Below, piece by piece: positions 1-12,359 of a DNA stretch of 64,000 bases. The position numbers were made by a program, and so were the translations under genes. Source of the DNA: Ulota crispa (lineage: Eukaryota; Streptophyta; Bryopsida; Orthotrichales; Orthotrichaceae). Location: contig OY987252.1 of assembly GCA_963920765.1 (NCBI GenBank), positions 4,945,966-5,009,965 on the forward strand, written 5' to 3'. Within the stretch, counting starts at the first letter, position 1, and each line of letters starts with the position of its first letter. Below the pieces are notes generated by a model. That model saw only the letters and a list, made by a program, of their open reading frames with translations. It did no database searches and had not been told where the DNA came from.

Positions 1-749
1 AAATAAATTATGAAGTACGTAAACAAGTTTCTAAGTAACATAGCATCCAAGCAAGGTACAATTATGACTAACCTAACTCTAATGCTAAGTCATATAATTT
101 GACAATTCCTAGCACATTTTACTCACCTAAAAAGTCTTTATAGAAAGCATGTTAGGAAGCAACTCATGACAGAATATATCTACTATGCCAATCTATGAGG
201 GTTTAGGTGTGTAGAACGTCTACTAAATGCATAGTAATAAACGTAAGCGTTTTCATTTGTATTTATATTGTTGGTAGGATCTTAGGAGCTTTGACCTGCT
301 TTTAAAAATAACACATTCTAGAATATTTTATTTACAAAAATCTCATTGTACAAAAACTAGTTGGAAGTTTTATCTTCAAATTTGGTTTAAGGTTTTATGT
401 GAACATAGCTCTTCCCCAAATCCATACACAACACGGTGTGGGTATAATTGCTTCATTAACAACAATTGCCTTTCATTAAATTAGATCTCATTAAAATAGT
501 TGAAGCCAAACCTCATGATTGTTGTTGAATTGCACATGAAAGGATAAATGAACAATGTAACACAACAATAAACAACTTACATTTACAAAACAAACTGTAT
601 TGGTATAACCCATAAACTATTCTTCATATGTATTTATTTCCATGTTTAAAATTTTACACATTGGTAATAAAATAATAACCCAAAATTTAAACATAACTTG
701 TAGTGCAAGTGTAAAATGCTAACATTTCCTATGGAAAACGCGGCATAAA

Positions 750-2333
750 TTATATGCATGATATAGTGCTAAGTATAGTGCATACATAACCAAACAAAAT
801 ATGTATGTATATTTCCTTATGACAAATTAAAGTTGTTGCCCAAATATTGGCATTTGGAAGAAACTGCTTCACTTCATCAAAACTAAGATTTGCTACATGT
901 ATGAATTTGTCATCTTCAAACTTTGCGTTGCAAATATACCTATAAACATAATACAAGTGCTTGCAATTCACCCAAGGTTTTCTTTTTCTCAAGAATAAAG
1001 AACTCGTTGTAATGAAATTCTTGCAGGGACATGTTGGAAAATCGGAAAATATGACTCGGTATGTCTTTTGAGATAGAATAATACTTGATTGTAATGAAAT
1101 AATCCTTCCATAACCAAGGTAAAGGATAACCATGACAGATTCAACATTTGTATTTAGGTTTTGAGTTGTTTCCCATTTGTTCTAGTGATCCACTAAAGGG
1201 GCATTTGGATAACGCCTAATAGTTTGCCCAAGTCTTTTTGTGGGGTGAAGATTGCCACCAGATAGTGCGTGATTCTGGCCTATTAGAATTTTATCAGGGT
1301 TATTTCCATGTTCAAGGTTAATGCTTTTAAAAAACAACTACCTTAATGTTGGCTCTTCAATTCTAGTTTCTAGTTGAAATCCTGCATCTTCCAAAGACAA
1401 AACCCATGGACCTCTACATATGCTCTTGACCTTTTGCATCCTCAATGAACATATTACAAACGCATAGTGTCATGACATAACAATATTTTGCATCATACAC
1501 ATGAACCGCCATATATTTCCAGATTTTTACTTTTTTCACATGATCAAACTTGCACCTAGAGTTCTCCAAATTCCTATTAGGTTGCATTCATTTCACAACA
1601 TCAACCCCACTTCTGGATTTGTCTTTGGACATTTTAAACAAATACACCTTCTCATTCTTCTGACTTGGAAAGACACTATCTTTTATATACATGTATATGC
1701 TCTTTAGTTTTAGTGACATAATGTTGTCAATGGGTCCACTCACTCTATTGTTGGTATTATTGCTAAAACTTGAGATTTAATCCCAAATACATGGTAAACT
1801 AAAAATACGGAACTCATCTATGATAGACTCTAGAGTAGCTTCTTGTAAAAGCATCTGTTCACCTTTGTATCCTTTTGGACACATGGATTTATTTGCAAGG
1901 AAATCTTTACAAACACCAAGACAGATGACTGAGTTCTTAGCCGTGGAGGTTTTTGTAAGTCTATTGTCCTATTAGATCAATACTATACTCAATAGACTCC
2001 CTATTGACACCTTTAATGAAAAAATGATTTTGAACGCCTACATGAATACAAATCTTCCTTGAACCAATTATAGTCAAAATTTTATAGAAACAACAAGGAC
2101 ATTTAAACTTACAAGATGGATTTTTTGCAAAGTTGAAAAATAAGGTTAGACTTGGGAGGAAGTTCATAACCAACAATAAAAATATATGGCAACAACCATG
2201 CTTGTCTTCCCTGACATGGCAACAATTTGACAAACTCGACATCATAGGTGGACAAGAAACCCTCCGTCCGTCTAGTAGAGTCAATTTTAAGGTTGACTTT
2301 TAAATAAAACACTTTCTTTTTCCAATCTTGCAT
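750..2333 (-). pseudogene. SWIM zinc-finger transposase remnant (copy A)
   Basis: These are decayed minus-strand exons homologous to 10705-14398. The C-terminal piece (750-1133) keeps a SWIM finger: CPCKNF, then VNCKHLYYVYRY, that is CxC followed by CxH. SWIM fingers follow the DDE domain in many MULE transposases. The piece at 1200-1320 matches the arginine-rich stretch before the SWIM exon of copy B, and 1490-1730 matches 13690-13960. The 5' piece (1961-2333) contains IVGYELPPKSNL, the counterpart of IVGYEPPPKSNL in copy B. The exon corresponding to 13280-13675, with the putative second catalytic region, is missing here, and frames are broken. It is non-functional. Its upstream neighbour at about 2.47 kb is divergently transcribed. 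Confidence 0.65.
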
Positions 2334-2467
2334 ATTAATGTTTTTTTAAAGTATCTCAATTCAATATACACTTATTAGATTCTATATTTTGGGTCATATT
2401 TAAAATAGATTTTCAAATAATCTCATCTGTTAAATAGGGCCTTATTAGACAAGATTGTCACTCATAT

Positions 2468-5418
2468 TTGACACTTGTCATGCGCGACATCAGACGTCAA
2501 ACAGACAACAAAACAAATAGACCCCAACACATGTCCGACAAGACAACTCTAGCAACAACCCTTCCCACTATGTTTCATTGGGCCTTTGGAATTGCCAAAT
2601 CTGAAGGCACTGTTCATTCTCGCACAAAAGATGACTTATATACATTCAAAAACAAAATTTAAGACCATATTCATTTGCTGTGTTTGTTGTATGCAGATGG
2701 GTCTAGTTCTAGGCATCATACTTCCAATCTAGGCATTCTAGCGGACATCCCGTTAATCTAGGGGAAGTGAATCTTGTGAGTCCATTAGAAGGTGAAGGCG
2801 TTGCTAATGACATTAAGAACTCAAATAGAACATCTCCATTCAGAGATTGCGGAACATGTCGCACATACTCAACAAGTAACTTTTCTAAGTCCAAAAGTTT
2901 CAAATTGTTACAAGAACAAGGGCAACTTTGCACCTCTACTTAACTACAAAGCATGCTTTCTTATTAAAGAAGCTACTAAACATTGTATGAACTAAATATG
3001 CAGCATATTGAATATACAAAACAATTGAGCACATATATGTCAAAACCAAGCATATTCATTTGTTATACAAAATCAACACCTACGGGGTGCTGAAATTGCA
3101 TGAGTTTAAAGGTCTTCTAACAAAGGACAAACTAAAATTGTATTAGACGCGGCTTCATCTACACCCTTGACACCCACTCACCTAGAACACCATCAATAAA
3201 TTTTTTCATAGAGTAAGTGTTTTTTCTCTTCAACTAAGACTCAGTGTATTGCCAAAGCAGCAAGTTGTAATTATCTAAGTTTTGGTTCCATTTTGCAGCA
3301 AGAGATTGCAGTAGTAATGGATGACGTTGATGAAGCTTATAAAGATTGCACCAGAGAAAAAGACAAGAGTTGTACTAGCTTGAAGGAGGCTATGGAGAAA
3401 GCAACAAAGGCAAAACAGAAGTCCTTTCAAACCACATATGACAAGATGAGCGCTATTACGCACCTAAAGGATTGGTCAAGGTGGTTATATGAGGTAGGTT
3501 TTTTTCTAATGCAAATTTGCATTTAAGATTCACGGAATGAAGAGGCTTCAACGCAATGCTTTGTACTGCTTTTTGCTTTATATTTTTCTATTAAAAATAA
3601 GGACTTTTAGGCCTTGTGCTCCAAGAAGCCTCATGGCAGTGAGATGCATTTTCTTAGAGTTTTATATTCAAACAATGGCTGTCATTGCCAAAAGGTGTTT
3701 CAAATTAGAAAAGCCTCATGGCAATGGCAATTGGTCATAAGTTAATTTTTATAAAGTGATGGTTGTAACTCCCAAGACGCATTTTGGAATAGAAAAGCCT
3801 CATAGCAATGACAACATGTCATAGATTAAAAATAAAATAGAGTGATGGTTGTTGCTACCAAGAGGTATTTTGGAATAGAAAAGCCTCAAGGTAGTGACAG
3901 CATGTCATACATTAACTTTTTTTAGAGTAATAGCTGTCATTAGCAAGAGGCATTTTGAAATAGAAAACCTCATGGAAGTGACATCTTATCATAAAATTTT
4001 TTTAGAGTGATGGTTGTCACTACCAAGAGGTGTTTCTAAATAGAAAAGCCTCATGGTAGTGACTACATGGCATAAGTTAATTTTTTTAGAGTGATGGTTG
4101 CAACTTTCAAGAGGCGTTTTGGATCAAAAGAGGCCTCATGGTAGTGATAGCCATTGCTCTAAAAAAAATAAACTTATGACATGCTGTTATTGCCATGAGA
4201 CTTTTTGGATAAAAAAAGTCTCATAGCAATGCCAAATTGTTATAAGGTCATTCTTTAAAAGGGATGGTGGTCACTGCTAAGAGGCATTTCAAATTAGAAA
4301 TACCTCATGGTAGTGACAACTTGCCATAAGTTATTTTTTTTTATAGCAATGGTTGTCATTGCTAAGAGGCATTTGGAATTAGAGGAGTCATGGTAGTGAT
4401 TACTTGTCATAGGTTGTTATTCTTTATAGCACATGTTGTCAAGGAATGTGCCTTTTTGGAACTGAGAACCTCCATGGTAGTGACAATGTTTTTGTTAACA
4501 TTATTTTCTTGAAGTGTTAAAAGATGTAGCCTTCTTGTCTGTAGATTGAAAAAAGCTTCAAGGTATTAATGTCAATCTTGTCATGTTTTTTCTATGAAGC
4601 ATCGCAAAGGAAAATATTAGGGTTCTCAGATCCGTGATGCAATGGCACGTTCTCTTGCATTACAGTAATAGGTGACACAAAATCAATGCACATTTTTCTT
4701 CTTTGTGAATCTCATCACAATGAAGCAATGTGTTTATATGTATGTCTTGTTTTCTTGTTTGCATTAGCGGCACTCTTTGTTTATTTGAACCAAGGCATTC
4801 TTTATTCATTTGGACTTTCATACCTTCTCTAATTCTTGAACCACAAATGTTGTACATTGTAATACAATTTAGGTCTACATGAAACTGTCTATCATTTTAG
4901 TAACCTCTTTTTTGTAGCTTTCATTTGCAGGTATTTCCAACAAGAGCTTGCAAGTAAAGGCGCAATACAGCAAAGAGATGTTCCAAAGCTAATTGATGGC
5001 TAGGTGGAATTGAGTTTGTTGTTGTACATTTTTATGGATAACCAGCAAAATTCTTTCTCCTATTAAGAACTTGTTTTTTGTTTGTGGGATATTGAGTGTC
5101 TCAAGCCTTAAACCATTGTGGAGGAGCTGGTAGAGAAGGGGAAAGCCCATGTTGCAAAATTGGTGGAAGAATTGTCAAAGTAAGAGGAGGAAGTTGATGA
5201 ATCAAATGAGTCAAAGCCCAAGGCCGATCCTAAATTACATTCTCAAAAGTCCCAAGAAGCAGTTAACTATGCCGTGTTATATGCAACATTTTATTGATGC
5301 AAATGTCCCTATTCTATAGTGTTGTAACTTTGAAGAGGAAACAGATTTGTTTGCTAAACTTGTGTTGCAATATTTTGATGTAGATGCAATTGAAACTATT
5401 AGTAGTTCTAGTGATTGA
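2468..5418 (+). pseudogene. Deleted copy of the element G plus-strand gene
   Basis: I see four blocks in frame with the copy B gene. Block 1, 2550-2660, includes TLPTMFHW. Block 2, 2700-2935, includes NSNRTSPFRDCGTC against NSNKTLALNDCGTC in copy B, after an acceptor at about 2696. Block 3, 3294-3491, includes QQEIAVVMDD and KSFQTTYDKMSAIT, followed by a donor GTAGGT. Block 4 starts after the acceptor at about 4930 and ends with VLQYFDVDAIETISSSSD and a TGA at 5416-5418. The match in block 4 is VLQYFNIEAI at the end of the copy B gene. The exons encoding the methyltransferase-like domain are absent between about 5.19 and 5.22 kb. In-frame stops show decay. Function is unknown apart from what copy B suggests. 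Confidence 0.6.
3600..4490. repeat. Intronic palindrome array 1, ~84-bp pitch, 11 units
   Basis: The core GCCTCATGG or its variants recurs at 3628, 3713, 3797, 3883, 3967, 4049, 4133, 4218, 4302, 4385 and 4468, giving spacings of 82-86 bp. Each unit holds a hairpin: GTCACTACCAAGAGG pairs with CCTCATGGTAGTGAC across a loop of about 18 nt. The linker between 4133 and 4218 is inverted relative to the others, so unit orientation changes inside the array. The array lies within the intron between the donor at about 3492 and the acceptor at about 4930 of the plus-strand gene. Confidence 0.85.
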
Positions 5419-6540
5419 GATTTTGCAACTTCATGCTTGAATCTATGACACTTGTGTTCTTTATAATCATCATTCACTTATTAGTGTTTTGTAGAAAAAT
5501 TGGTTGAATTTTATAATTAAAAATTTCCTTACTTCAATGTATTGGAAATGTGGACACATTGCAAATTTAATTTAGTCTCAAATAATGTCTTGTTTTTACT
5601 AATTTCATTTGCCAAAGGCTATTGTAGACTTTCAACCTTAGAATAAATCCTCTCATCTTCTTTCACTTGGTTACCGTCCATTGAATATGTTGGTGTCCTT
5701 TTTTGTGATAGAAAAGTATTTGATTTACGCCTTTGAACCCTAAATCCTCATATTTGTAGCACTGTTTTTAGGATGCATTTGGCCATCTTGAAAACCTACA
5801 AACATGCCAAAGTTGGACTCATATTCAAAAATGTCCGTTGGAGTTTTGGTTTGTTCTCTACTTTTTGAATTCAAAAACCTTGTTCAAAAATTTTGCCTTG
5901 AAAATTGGACCTCCTAATCCCAAACCCTAATTGCAATAAGGCTATATTCAAATGTTGTCTTGGGGTGTTCTTTGATTCTCAAATGCCAATCTCATGTTCA
6001 CCTGTCAACTGTTGTATTTTATTTTCTCTTAAATATCCTTGATTGTAAAAATTCAAGTGATAGAAATTGTATGGATATTTTTACTCATTTATAATTGTAC
6101 AAGTTGATATTCTAATTGAAAATTATCCTAAACCCTAATACTCTTGCTTACAGAGCCGCTTCTCTTTGATCATTGTGTTTGCCAATTTTCTCTAATTCTT
6201 GGTATAGTTGCAAAAAAAAATTGTCATCTACTTCCAAAATACTTTTTATCTAATATTGGTCTCTAATTTGTCTACGCCAAACTTTGCAATCCTAAATCGC
6301 TCTATAATTCATCCACATCAATCCAATTTTGCTCTATCTTCATCCATTTTTTATCAATACATTCATCTAAACTATTTTTCATTCATCTAGTAAAATGAAT
6401 GCTATGGATGAAATTCATCTATCAAGTTTTTCCTCATCCATCCCTATAAGATTATTACCTATTTTAGGGGTTTCACAATTGAAAATTTCTCTTCATTCAA
6501 ACTATTTTTTGTGCTAATATTAACTTACTCTTGTTTTCCA
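5419..6540. other. Gene-free subterminal region of copy A with telobox-like motifs
   Basis: I see no coding sequence after the stop at 5418. The motif AACCCTAA occurs at about 5736, 5923 and 6131, as it does in the matching region of copy B. Runs of CATTCATC/GATGAAT near 6330-6450 resemble the sub-end regions of copy B at 8130-8150 and 28390-28540. Confidence 0.5.
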
Positions 6541-6601
6541 ATGCTTAGCAATTGCTGCTCATCCCTTGTCGCTAGTCGCTCAATGCTCAAGAACCAGCAA
6601 T
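6541..6601. repeat. Right terminal repeat of element G copy A
   Basis: This is a hexamer-rich end (GCTCATCCC, CGCTCAATGCTCAAGAAC) finishing GAACCAGCAA at 6600. It aligns with the right end of copy B (GAACTAGCAA at 28719) and, as reverse complement, with the left end of copy B at 7813. It marks the boundary with element M. Confidence 0.65.
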
Positions 6602-7794
6602 CAAGCAAGGGAATGAGATTCCTCTAAACTATTTGCGTAGCTAGACAAGGGGAAACAATGAATAGCATCCATGGTTGTTTGTGACAACTCATTCTCCATA
6701 ACCAATGGTCCTGCCAATATGGACATTTCAATGGAATTGAGTATTGTGAGAAATTGCGTAAATTGAATGTCTCACAAGGAGAAAATAATTATATGAATGT
6801 ACAAAGCCAAAAATCCTGCCTATCCAAGTTGACTAACCTACTTAGCTAGCCAACAAGGATGAAAATAAGCAAATTCAACTCAAATTGAGTTGAAATGACA
6901 GTTAGAGAGTCACTAGGAAGCACTTGGAGAATTAGCAGTCATAGGGTTCAGTCACTGCTCATTGTTTACATGAGCTTCTATGTTTGGCACTTCAACATTG
7001 CCATCCACGAGGTTGATGGCATTAGCGTCAACAACTGCCTCATTCAACAAACGTTCACCAACCAAAGATTTGGATTTCCCAATCTCCTCATGATCTGCAT
7101 TGCTAGTTCTTCACTCTTGGATAGATCCATTGCTCGATGATGACTCAGGTGGCAACGCCTTTGAGGTTGCTCAAGAGCGTGATTGTGTACTTGCTCTTGC
7201 CACATCCTTCCGGGCGCTGTCCCTCAATCCATGGGCACATTTGTTGATCATGAGAGGAGGCAGCAAATCCGCTCTAGGAATGGACTATTGGATGGGCATG
7301 CCTCCCATTATTCTTGGCACTGACGCTTCTGCAACAATACTTACTAAAATGGGCAGAGCTTTCATGAGGTTTTGCATGAAGTTGTTTTGTTCTTGCCTTG
7401 CTTGCTTGTAATCATTTGTTTGATTCTTCATAAACTGCAAAATCATTTGAGTATCCAAACTAGGCACAATGGCTTGTGACTGCCTCTTGCTACGTTGACG
7501 AGAAGATACAAGGGGGTCTTGCTTGTCATTGGATGCTCCTGATGAATCATTGGAATCAAACTTTGCACTTGAAGCCGGTGGTGTCCTAGGAGTCTAAGGC
7601 ATTGGCTAAGGCACTAGCTCATTGGCACCTTCATTCTAGCAATTTGGCTCATGTGTGTCTAGTTCAATGACCTTTGTGTCCGCCTCCTCTTTAGGCTTGT
7701 CTTCTTCTTTTGACATCCTATGTTTGCCCTTTCCAACGCTCACGCTCTTCCTTGCCGTTGACAAGGAACCCTTTGCTCCACGCTTCTTCTCAAA
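6601..7794 (-). pseudogene. Downstream exons of element M gene (severed from 28.7 kb)
   Basis: This reads leftwards from the copy B insertion. It opens with DHSRFEKKRGAKGS, which continues the SKYVIDHSR at which the gene breaks at about 28.72 kb. Next come a lysine/serine-rich segment (ARKSVSVGKGKHRMSKEED), a linker and a helical glutamine-rich segment (7285-7467, QMILQFMKNQTNDYKQARQE). An intron near 6.71-6.89 kb carries the element M palindrome at 6874-6894. A last exon (about 6601-6704) ends SLEESHSLA and then a stop whose final base is the junction with copy A. Several in-frame stops are present. The C-terminal tail looks basic and low-complexity, and I recognise no domain in it. Confidence 0.6.
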
Positions 7795-7812
7795 CCTGCT
7801 GTGGTCAACAAC
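7795..7812. repeat. Left target-site duplication of element G copy B (18 bp)
   Basis: CCTGCTGTGGTCAACAAC lies directly before the left terminal repeat. The right-hand copy at 28721-28738 is CCTGCTGTGGTCAATGAC, with 16 of 18 bases identical. In the minus-strand frame both encode the V/I-D-H-S-R codons of the interrupted gene. Confidence 0.7.
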
Positions 7813-7878
7813 AATGCTAGTTCATGAGCGTTGAGCAATGAGCATTGAACAATGAGCACTAAATGATGAGCAACGGGC
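7813..7878. repeat. Left terminal inverted repeat of element G copy B
   Basis: The sequence is made of GAGCAATGAGC-type hexamers. Its reverse complement aligns with 28660-28720 and with 6541-6601. The AT-rich stretch from 7879 to 8332 holds no gene. Near 8130-8150 it contains the hairpin GGATGAAAATCATCC, which resembles the sub-end sequence on the right side. Confidence 0.65.
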
Positions 7879-8340
7879 AATGTTTAGTAACAATTGGGAA
7901 TATATTAATATATTTTTACTATAATTAGAAAATTCTATCTATAAATGGAATGTATACCCTATTAGTAGATGATTTTGGATATTATTTTGATATTTTCAAT
8001 GAATTTGAAAATTTTGATTTTTATTATAAGAAGGGTTTTAGTTTCCTTTAAAGTTGTTCAGTTCAAAAAGTATCAATTGGTTCATTTTTCAAAGTCAAGA
8101 TTCTAGAAATTATTTTTCCGCATGGATGAAAATCATCCATCCAATATATGTATCTTCCATTACTTTTGTTGTTGTTACTTCATTTGGTCATCATGAATTC
8201 AGTATACATATGGTAGATTGCTATTTCAAGTAAAACAAGTAGGAAGTAAGAAGTATAATATGGCAAAATGATGTCAATCTATGGAATTAATGATTTGTAG
8301 TATGTTCTACCTTTTAACTAATATTGTATAAAATAAAGGC

Positions 8341-9488
8341 CTCAAGGAGGTCAGTGTGTAAAAAAATAAGGGGACAGGTGCAAACACCAAGTATTTTTTA
8401 GGGGGGTATTAGTTTTTTGTTTTTTTTTTAAAACACCCTATCATTTTGTAATTTTCTACTTTGCGTTACTAAAGAAAGGGCTTGCATTACTTATAATACT
8501 GAATTGATATGAATAATTGATATGGTAAATTAGATCAAACAAAAAATTCTACTACAATTTTTTTTAGATATTAAAATTTTTTCAAACTTTTTTTCCCCTA
8601 CTAATGACTATATTCAAGTTTTAACTATACCTTAACAAAAAAGTGTACTCAATACTACTATTGTACCTTCTATAGAAATTGTCAGTGACGCTTGTTTATT
8701 AGGAAGGTACCATATTATTGAATGCTATATAAATTGAACTTTAGGCTTAGGTCATTTTTACATGATTAATATGAATGATATAGAGATTATTTTTTGATAT
8801 TAACTTTACTTTAACCTACATTGTTTAAATCAATGTATTGTACATGTCTTTACAATATGCAAAATAATATGCTTCACTAAATTGTGGTGTACAACAAGAA
8901 ATTGACAAATATAATTTATATTATGCAAACTCTTTGATTGGCAAAAACATGCGGTACGTATGTTTGCTTCAAGGTGTTGTACATGTCTTCAGCATATGCC
9001 AAATTATATGTAAGAAATAATTTTTGAATAGCAGCCAAAGAATGGAGACAGTGGAAAAGACAGACTAAGCAATTCCCAAATCCTAAGATGGACTTTGAAC
9101 CTTGAATAACAAACAACAAATAGAGTGCTTAAAGCAGGTGCCAATTTCTAAAATTAAATGACAACCACCTAAAGCCATCCAACGTCTATTGTAGAAATTA
9201 GTAAAGTCTATGAAATTATTGAACACTTTGAATATGCCACTCACAAGGCAGCAGGATTTACGACTTTTAGCCAAAAAAAATAATACAAAAGGGGGTATCC
9301 TAGGTCTAATTTTTTTCTAATTGGACCTATTTTTCTATACCCTATAGTTGTTTGAAGACATCTCATGATATTTATGTATCCTATAGTATAAAAAACCAAA
9401 TTATAATTTTTATCTCAAATGTTTTTTAGGCACCCTATCATTTGTTTGCACATAGTTTCTATTGCTACCTCTCACTGCACCCCCTGAG
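8341..9488. mobile_element. hAT-like non-autonomous element with 8-bp duplication
   Basis: The element begins CTCAAGGAGGTCAGTG and ends CACTGCACCCCCTGAG, an imperfect inverted repeat. It is flanked on both sides by ATAAAGGC (8333-8340 and 9489-9496). An 8-bp duplication is the usual sign of hAT elements. No credible coding sequence lies inside. Confidence 0.65.
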
Positions 9489-9496
9489 ATAAAGGC

Positions 9497-10704
9497 ATTC
9501 ACATAAACTAATCATGGCAATAATAATTCCTACACCAATGAGGATGGCTTATGTGTTTTGTATGCATAAATTATAAACAAAAATAGAACATTTGTTCTTA
9601 TTGACAAGTACATTACTCTTTGTAGGGTCACTGCTTTAGGTTCACTGTTAAGATAAATAAATTTTAGAAACGGAGTTATAAAATTATTATAATTTTATGT
9701 TGAATTTTTGATAAATTTTCTTACAGATTATGAATTTGACATTATAGAAACGTGTGCCTTACCCACTTCCATATAAAATTGTATGTCACTATCTCTATTT
9801 CATTATCCGCCCCAAGTTCAACTAACTTTTTATTATTAGTTATCAGTATTTCTAGGGTGCCAAAGATGGCGTAATTTTTCTTACAATATAATTTCTATCT
9901 TGAATATCAATGAGAAGTAATCCCTCTATTCAAATTAGTATTAATCATGTCCACATAATTTAATTTATATGCAGGACATAGTGTTGTATATGAACAATTA
10001 CAATAACTCTGTTGTTATTCCAATAATTGTCATGGACATAAATGATGTTATTCCTATTTAGTTCATACTATTAATGAATTATTTATATCATTTGATCTCT
10101 CTAGGCATAACATTTATGAATAAAATATGTAAATCTTGTAAAATTAAAATGGTAAATGCTTCTACAATATCTACAATTAAATTGCAAAATTTTAACTAGG
10201 AAATTTACCAAACAAGTATATACTAAGCATTAGTTATAATGTTTTCTCTTAGCTAAGGCAAATTTCAACTAAATTTAAGAATTGTAAATAATATCACTCC
10301 TTATACCATGTGGTTAACTTGGCCTTAAGTTTGTAACAACAATTGCCTTTCATGAAATTGATGTACATTATAATAGTAGAAATTAAACATCATGGTTTGG
10401 TCAAATGTACATGATCGTATAATACATGAAGCAACACACATGTCAATAAACAATAGTCAAGATAATGAACAAACATTGTTGACATATTACAAGAAAGAAT
10501 TGTGTATGTACATATTTGAATTCAAAGGTTTAAAGTAGCTCACAATATATTAAAAACCAATCCTATAATAGAACTTCCGTTACAATTGCAACATTCTAAC
10601 ACACCGTATGGAAAACTTAGCATAATACTTATGCATCATACAATCTAAACCTAACCTAGCAAAGTAAGTATTAAAACATCTTTAGAATTTGTAACTGTTG
10701 TAGC
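9497..10704. other. AT-rich stretch inside copy B, no gene seen
   Basis: Only short open frames are present. The part from about 10330 on (AACAACAATTGCCTTTCAT) is homologous to about 460-560 of copy A, so it belongs to the 3' flank of the transposase gene. Confidence 0.5.
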
Positions 10705-11151
10705 CTAAGTAGCGGCTCTTCCAATGACCTGCTTAATATCATTGAAACTAAGACTTGGAGCATGTATGAATTTGTCCTCATTGTAATATGTCTTGCAACT
10801 ATACTTGTAAACATAATACAAGTGCTTGCAATTCACCCAGGTATTCTTTTTTCCTAAAGAAGTAGCACTCACTATAACAAAATCCTTGCAGGTACATGAG
10901 GGAAAATCAAAGACCGTGACTTGATATGTCTTTCGAGTTGGTCCAATACTTGATTGCAATGAAATTATCATTCCATACCTAGGAAGAGGGATTGCAATGA
11001 TAGACTTGATGTTACATTTTGGATTTCTAGTTGTTTCCCATTTGTTCCTGTGATCAACTAAAGGCGCATTTGGATTACGCCCAATTGTTTGCCCGAGTCT
11101 TTTTGTGGAGTGCTGACTGCCACCAGCTATTGGTTGCCTTTGAGTCATCAA
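10705..11151 (-). pseudogene. SWIM-finger exon of the copy B transposase
   Basis: The finger residues are visible as FPSCTCKDF and then WVNCKHLYYVYKYSC, giving C-x-C-x(n)-C-x-H. The basic segment before it (KRLGQTIGRNPNAP) is shared with copy A. The tail SLSFNDIKQVI matches SLSFDEVKQFL in copy A. The finger binds zinc and probably DNA in this protein class. The frame is open over 148 codons, longer than the copy A piece. Confidence 0.7.
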
Positions 11152-12359
11152 ATCTTTATAAAGATTACTTGCATTTCAAGGTTCATTGATGTCACAAAAC
11201 AATTGCTCAATTGCTAGGTCCTCAATTGCAGTTTCCAGCTAAAATCCAGCAATTCTAGTGTCAAAATCTTTGATTTTGTAAGATGCGTCCCTATAGCAAT
11301 GGGCCATATATGTGGCAACGGAGGACAATTGAGAGCCCATTTCACCTTGGAATCACCTGTACAACGCATCACATCATCTGAGCAGAATTAGAAGTAGAAG
11401 TTAATGGTTTTCCTGGTTGCATACTTTGTCATGCTTCCATTATAAGTTGGCGCTAGAATTCTAGTCTCCTTTTTTGTATTAGCCTTCGCAGCACATCTCT
11501 TTGTCATTCTAGTTTGTACTCCATGACATGTCTTTCTTGCTTGGAAACACCTTGCAATGTGCCACTATTTTGGGTTGCAGTGTAATTTGTTTATACTAGT
11601 AGCATGAAGAAAAACTAAACTTGGTTCACCTGTATGTACTGATTCTGGTGTCAACATATCACGAACAACACGTGCCTTACTAGATCTTGTCTAGACTTCA
11701 GGAATAGAGTAGTTCACTGTATTGTGACAATGAGAGTCCCTATCCAAACTCGGAGAAATATTAAGTTTCCTCTTAGACGAAGCAAAGACCTCTTCCCTCT
11801 CCAAGTGCGGAATTCAAGTATTGAAGTGCTTTGCATCTGGTAGTTTTGCAACTACGTCAGCAAACTTCACCAGATTTTTTGATAGCCTTGCTGCACGCAG
11901 GCAAAGCTCGTCCATATTAGAGCCTTTTCCAAAAGGGTGACCTTTGAGATATGCCCAATGATTAGTTAATTGTTGAATATCCCGCATCATGTCATCAGTT
12001 GTTGCATTGTAAAGGCAAACCTTCCTTTTTCTTCACATTTATTGCCACTTGTTGTGAACCGTCTCCAACAAGTTGCAAGAAAGCATTTCAGCAAGCTCAT
12101 CATGATTTGATCCTTGCAAGACATTTTGGAACAAATTGGTCAATGAATTTATATAAAATCATGCATTGAAGAGAAATACCCCTGTTCCAAGATATGCAAG
12201 AAAAAATAGAAAATACAGGATATAGTCCCTTAAACTGCTAGCATCCAAAATGAAGATCTCTTGTACTTCTACAAATCATTTGACATACGCATTCATAGAA
12301 GTAAAGACAAATGATTGCTAATCCTAAGTTTAGAAATACAATGACTTCATTTCTTATTG

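Larger units (their letters stand above)
1..6601. mobile_element. Large DNA transposon G, copy A (left end outside window)
   Basis: This is the first of two copies of one large element. It shares with copy B (7813-28720) the same order of parts: a minus-strand SWIM-finger gene, a divergent plus-strand gene with conserved reading frames, an AACCCTAA-rich subterminal stretch and a right end built of GCTCAT-like hexamers ending GAACCAGCAA at 6600. Compared with copy B it lacks the DDE-region exon of the transposase and the methyltransferase exons, so it is an internally deleted relative. It abuts the last exon of element M at 6601. The left end lies upstream of the window, so the size is unknown. 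Confidence 0.7.

Noticed and set aside
3600-4490. microRNA precursor cluster
   Set aside because: The hairpin arms are short (about 15-17 bp) and tandemly repeated in a transposon intron. Small-RNA data would be needed to claim a miRNA.
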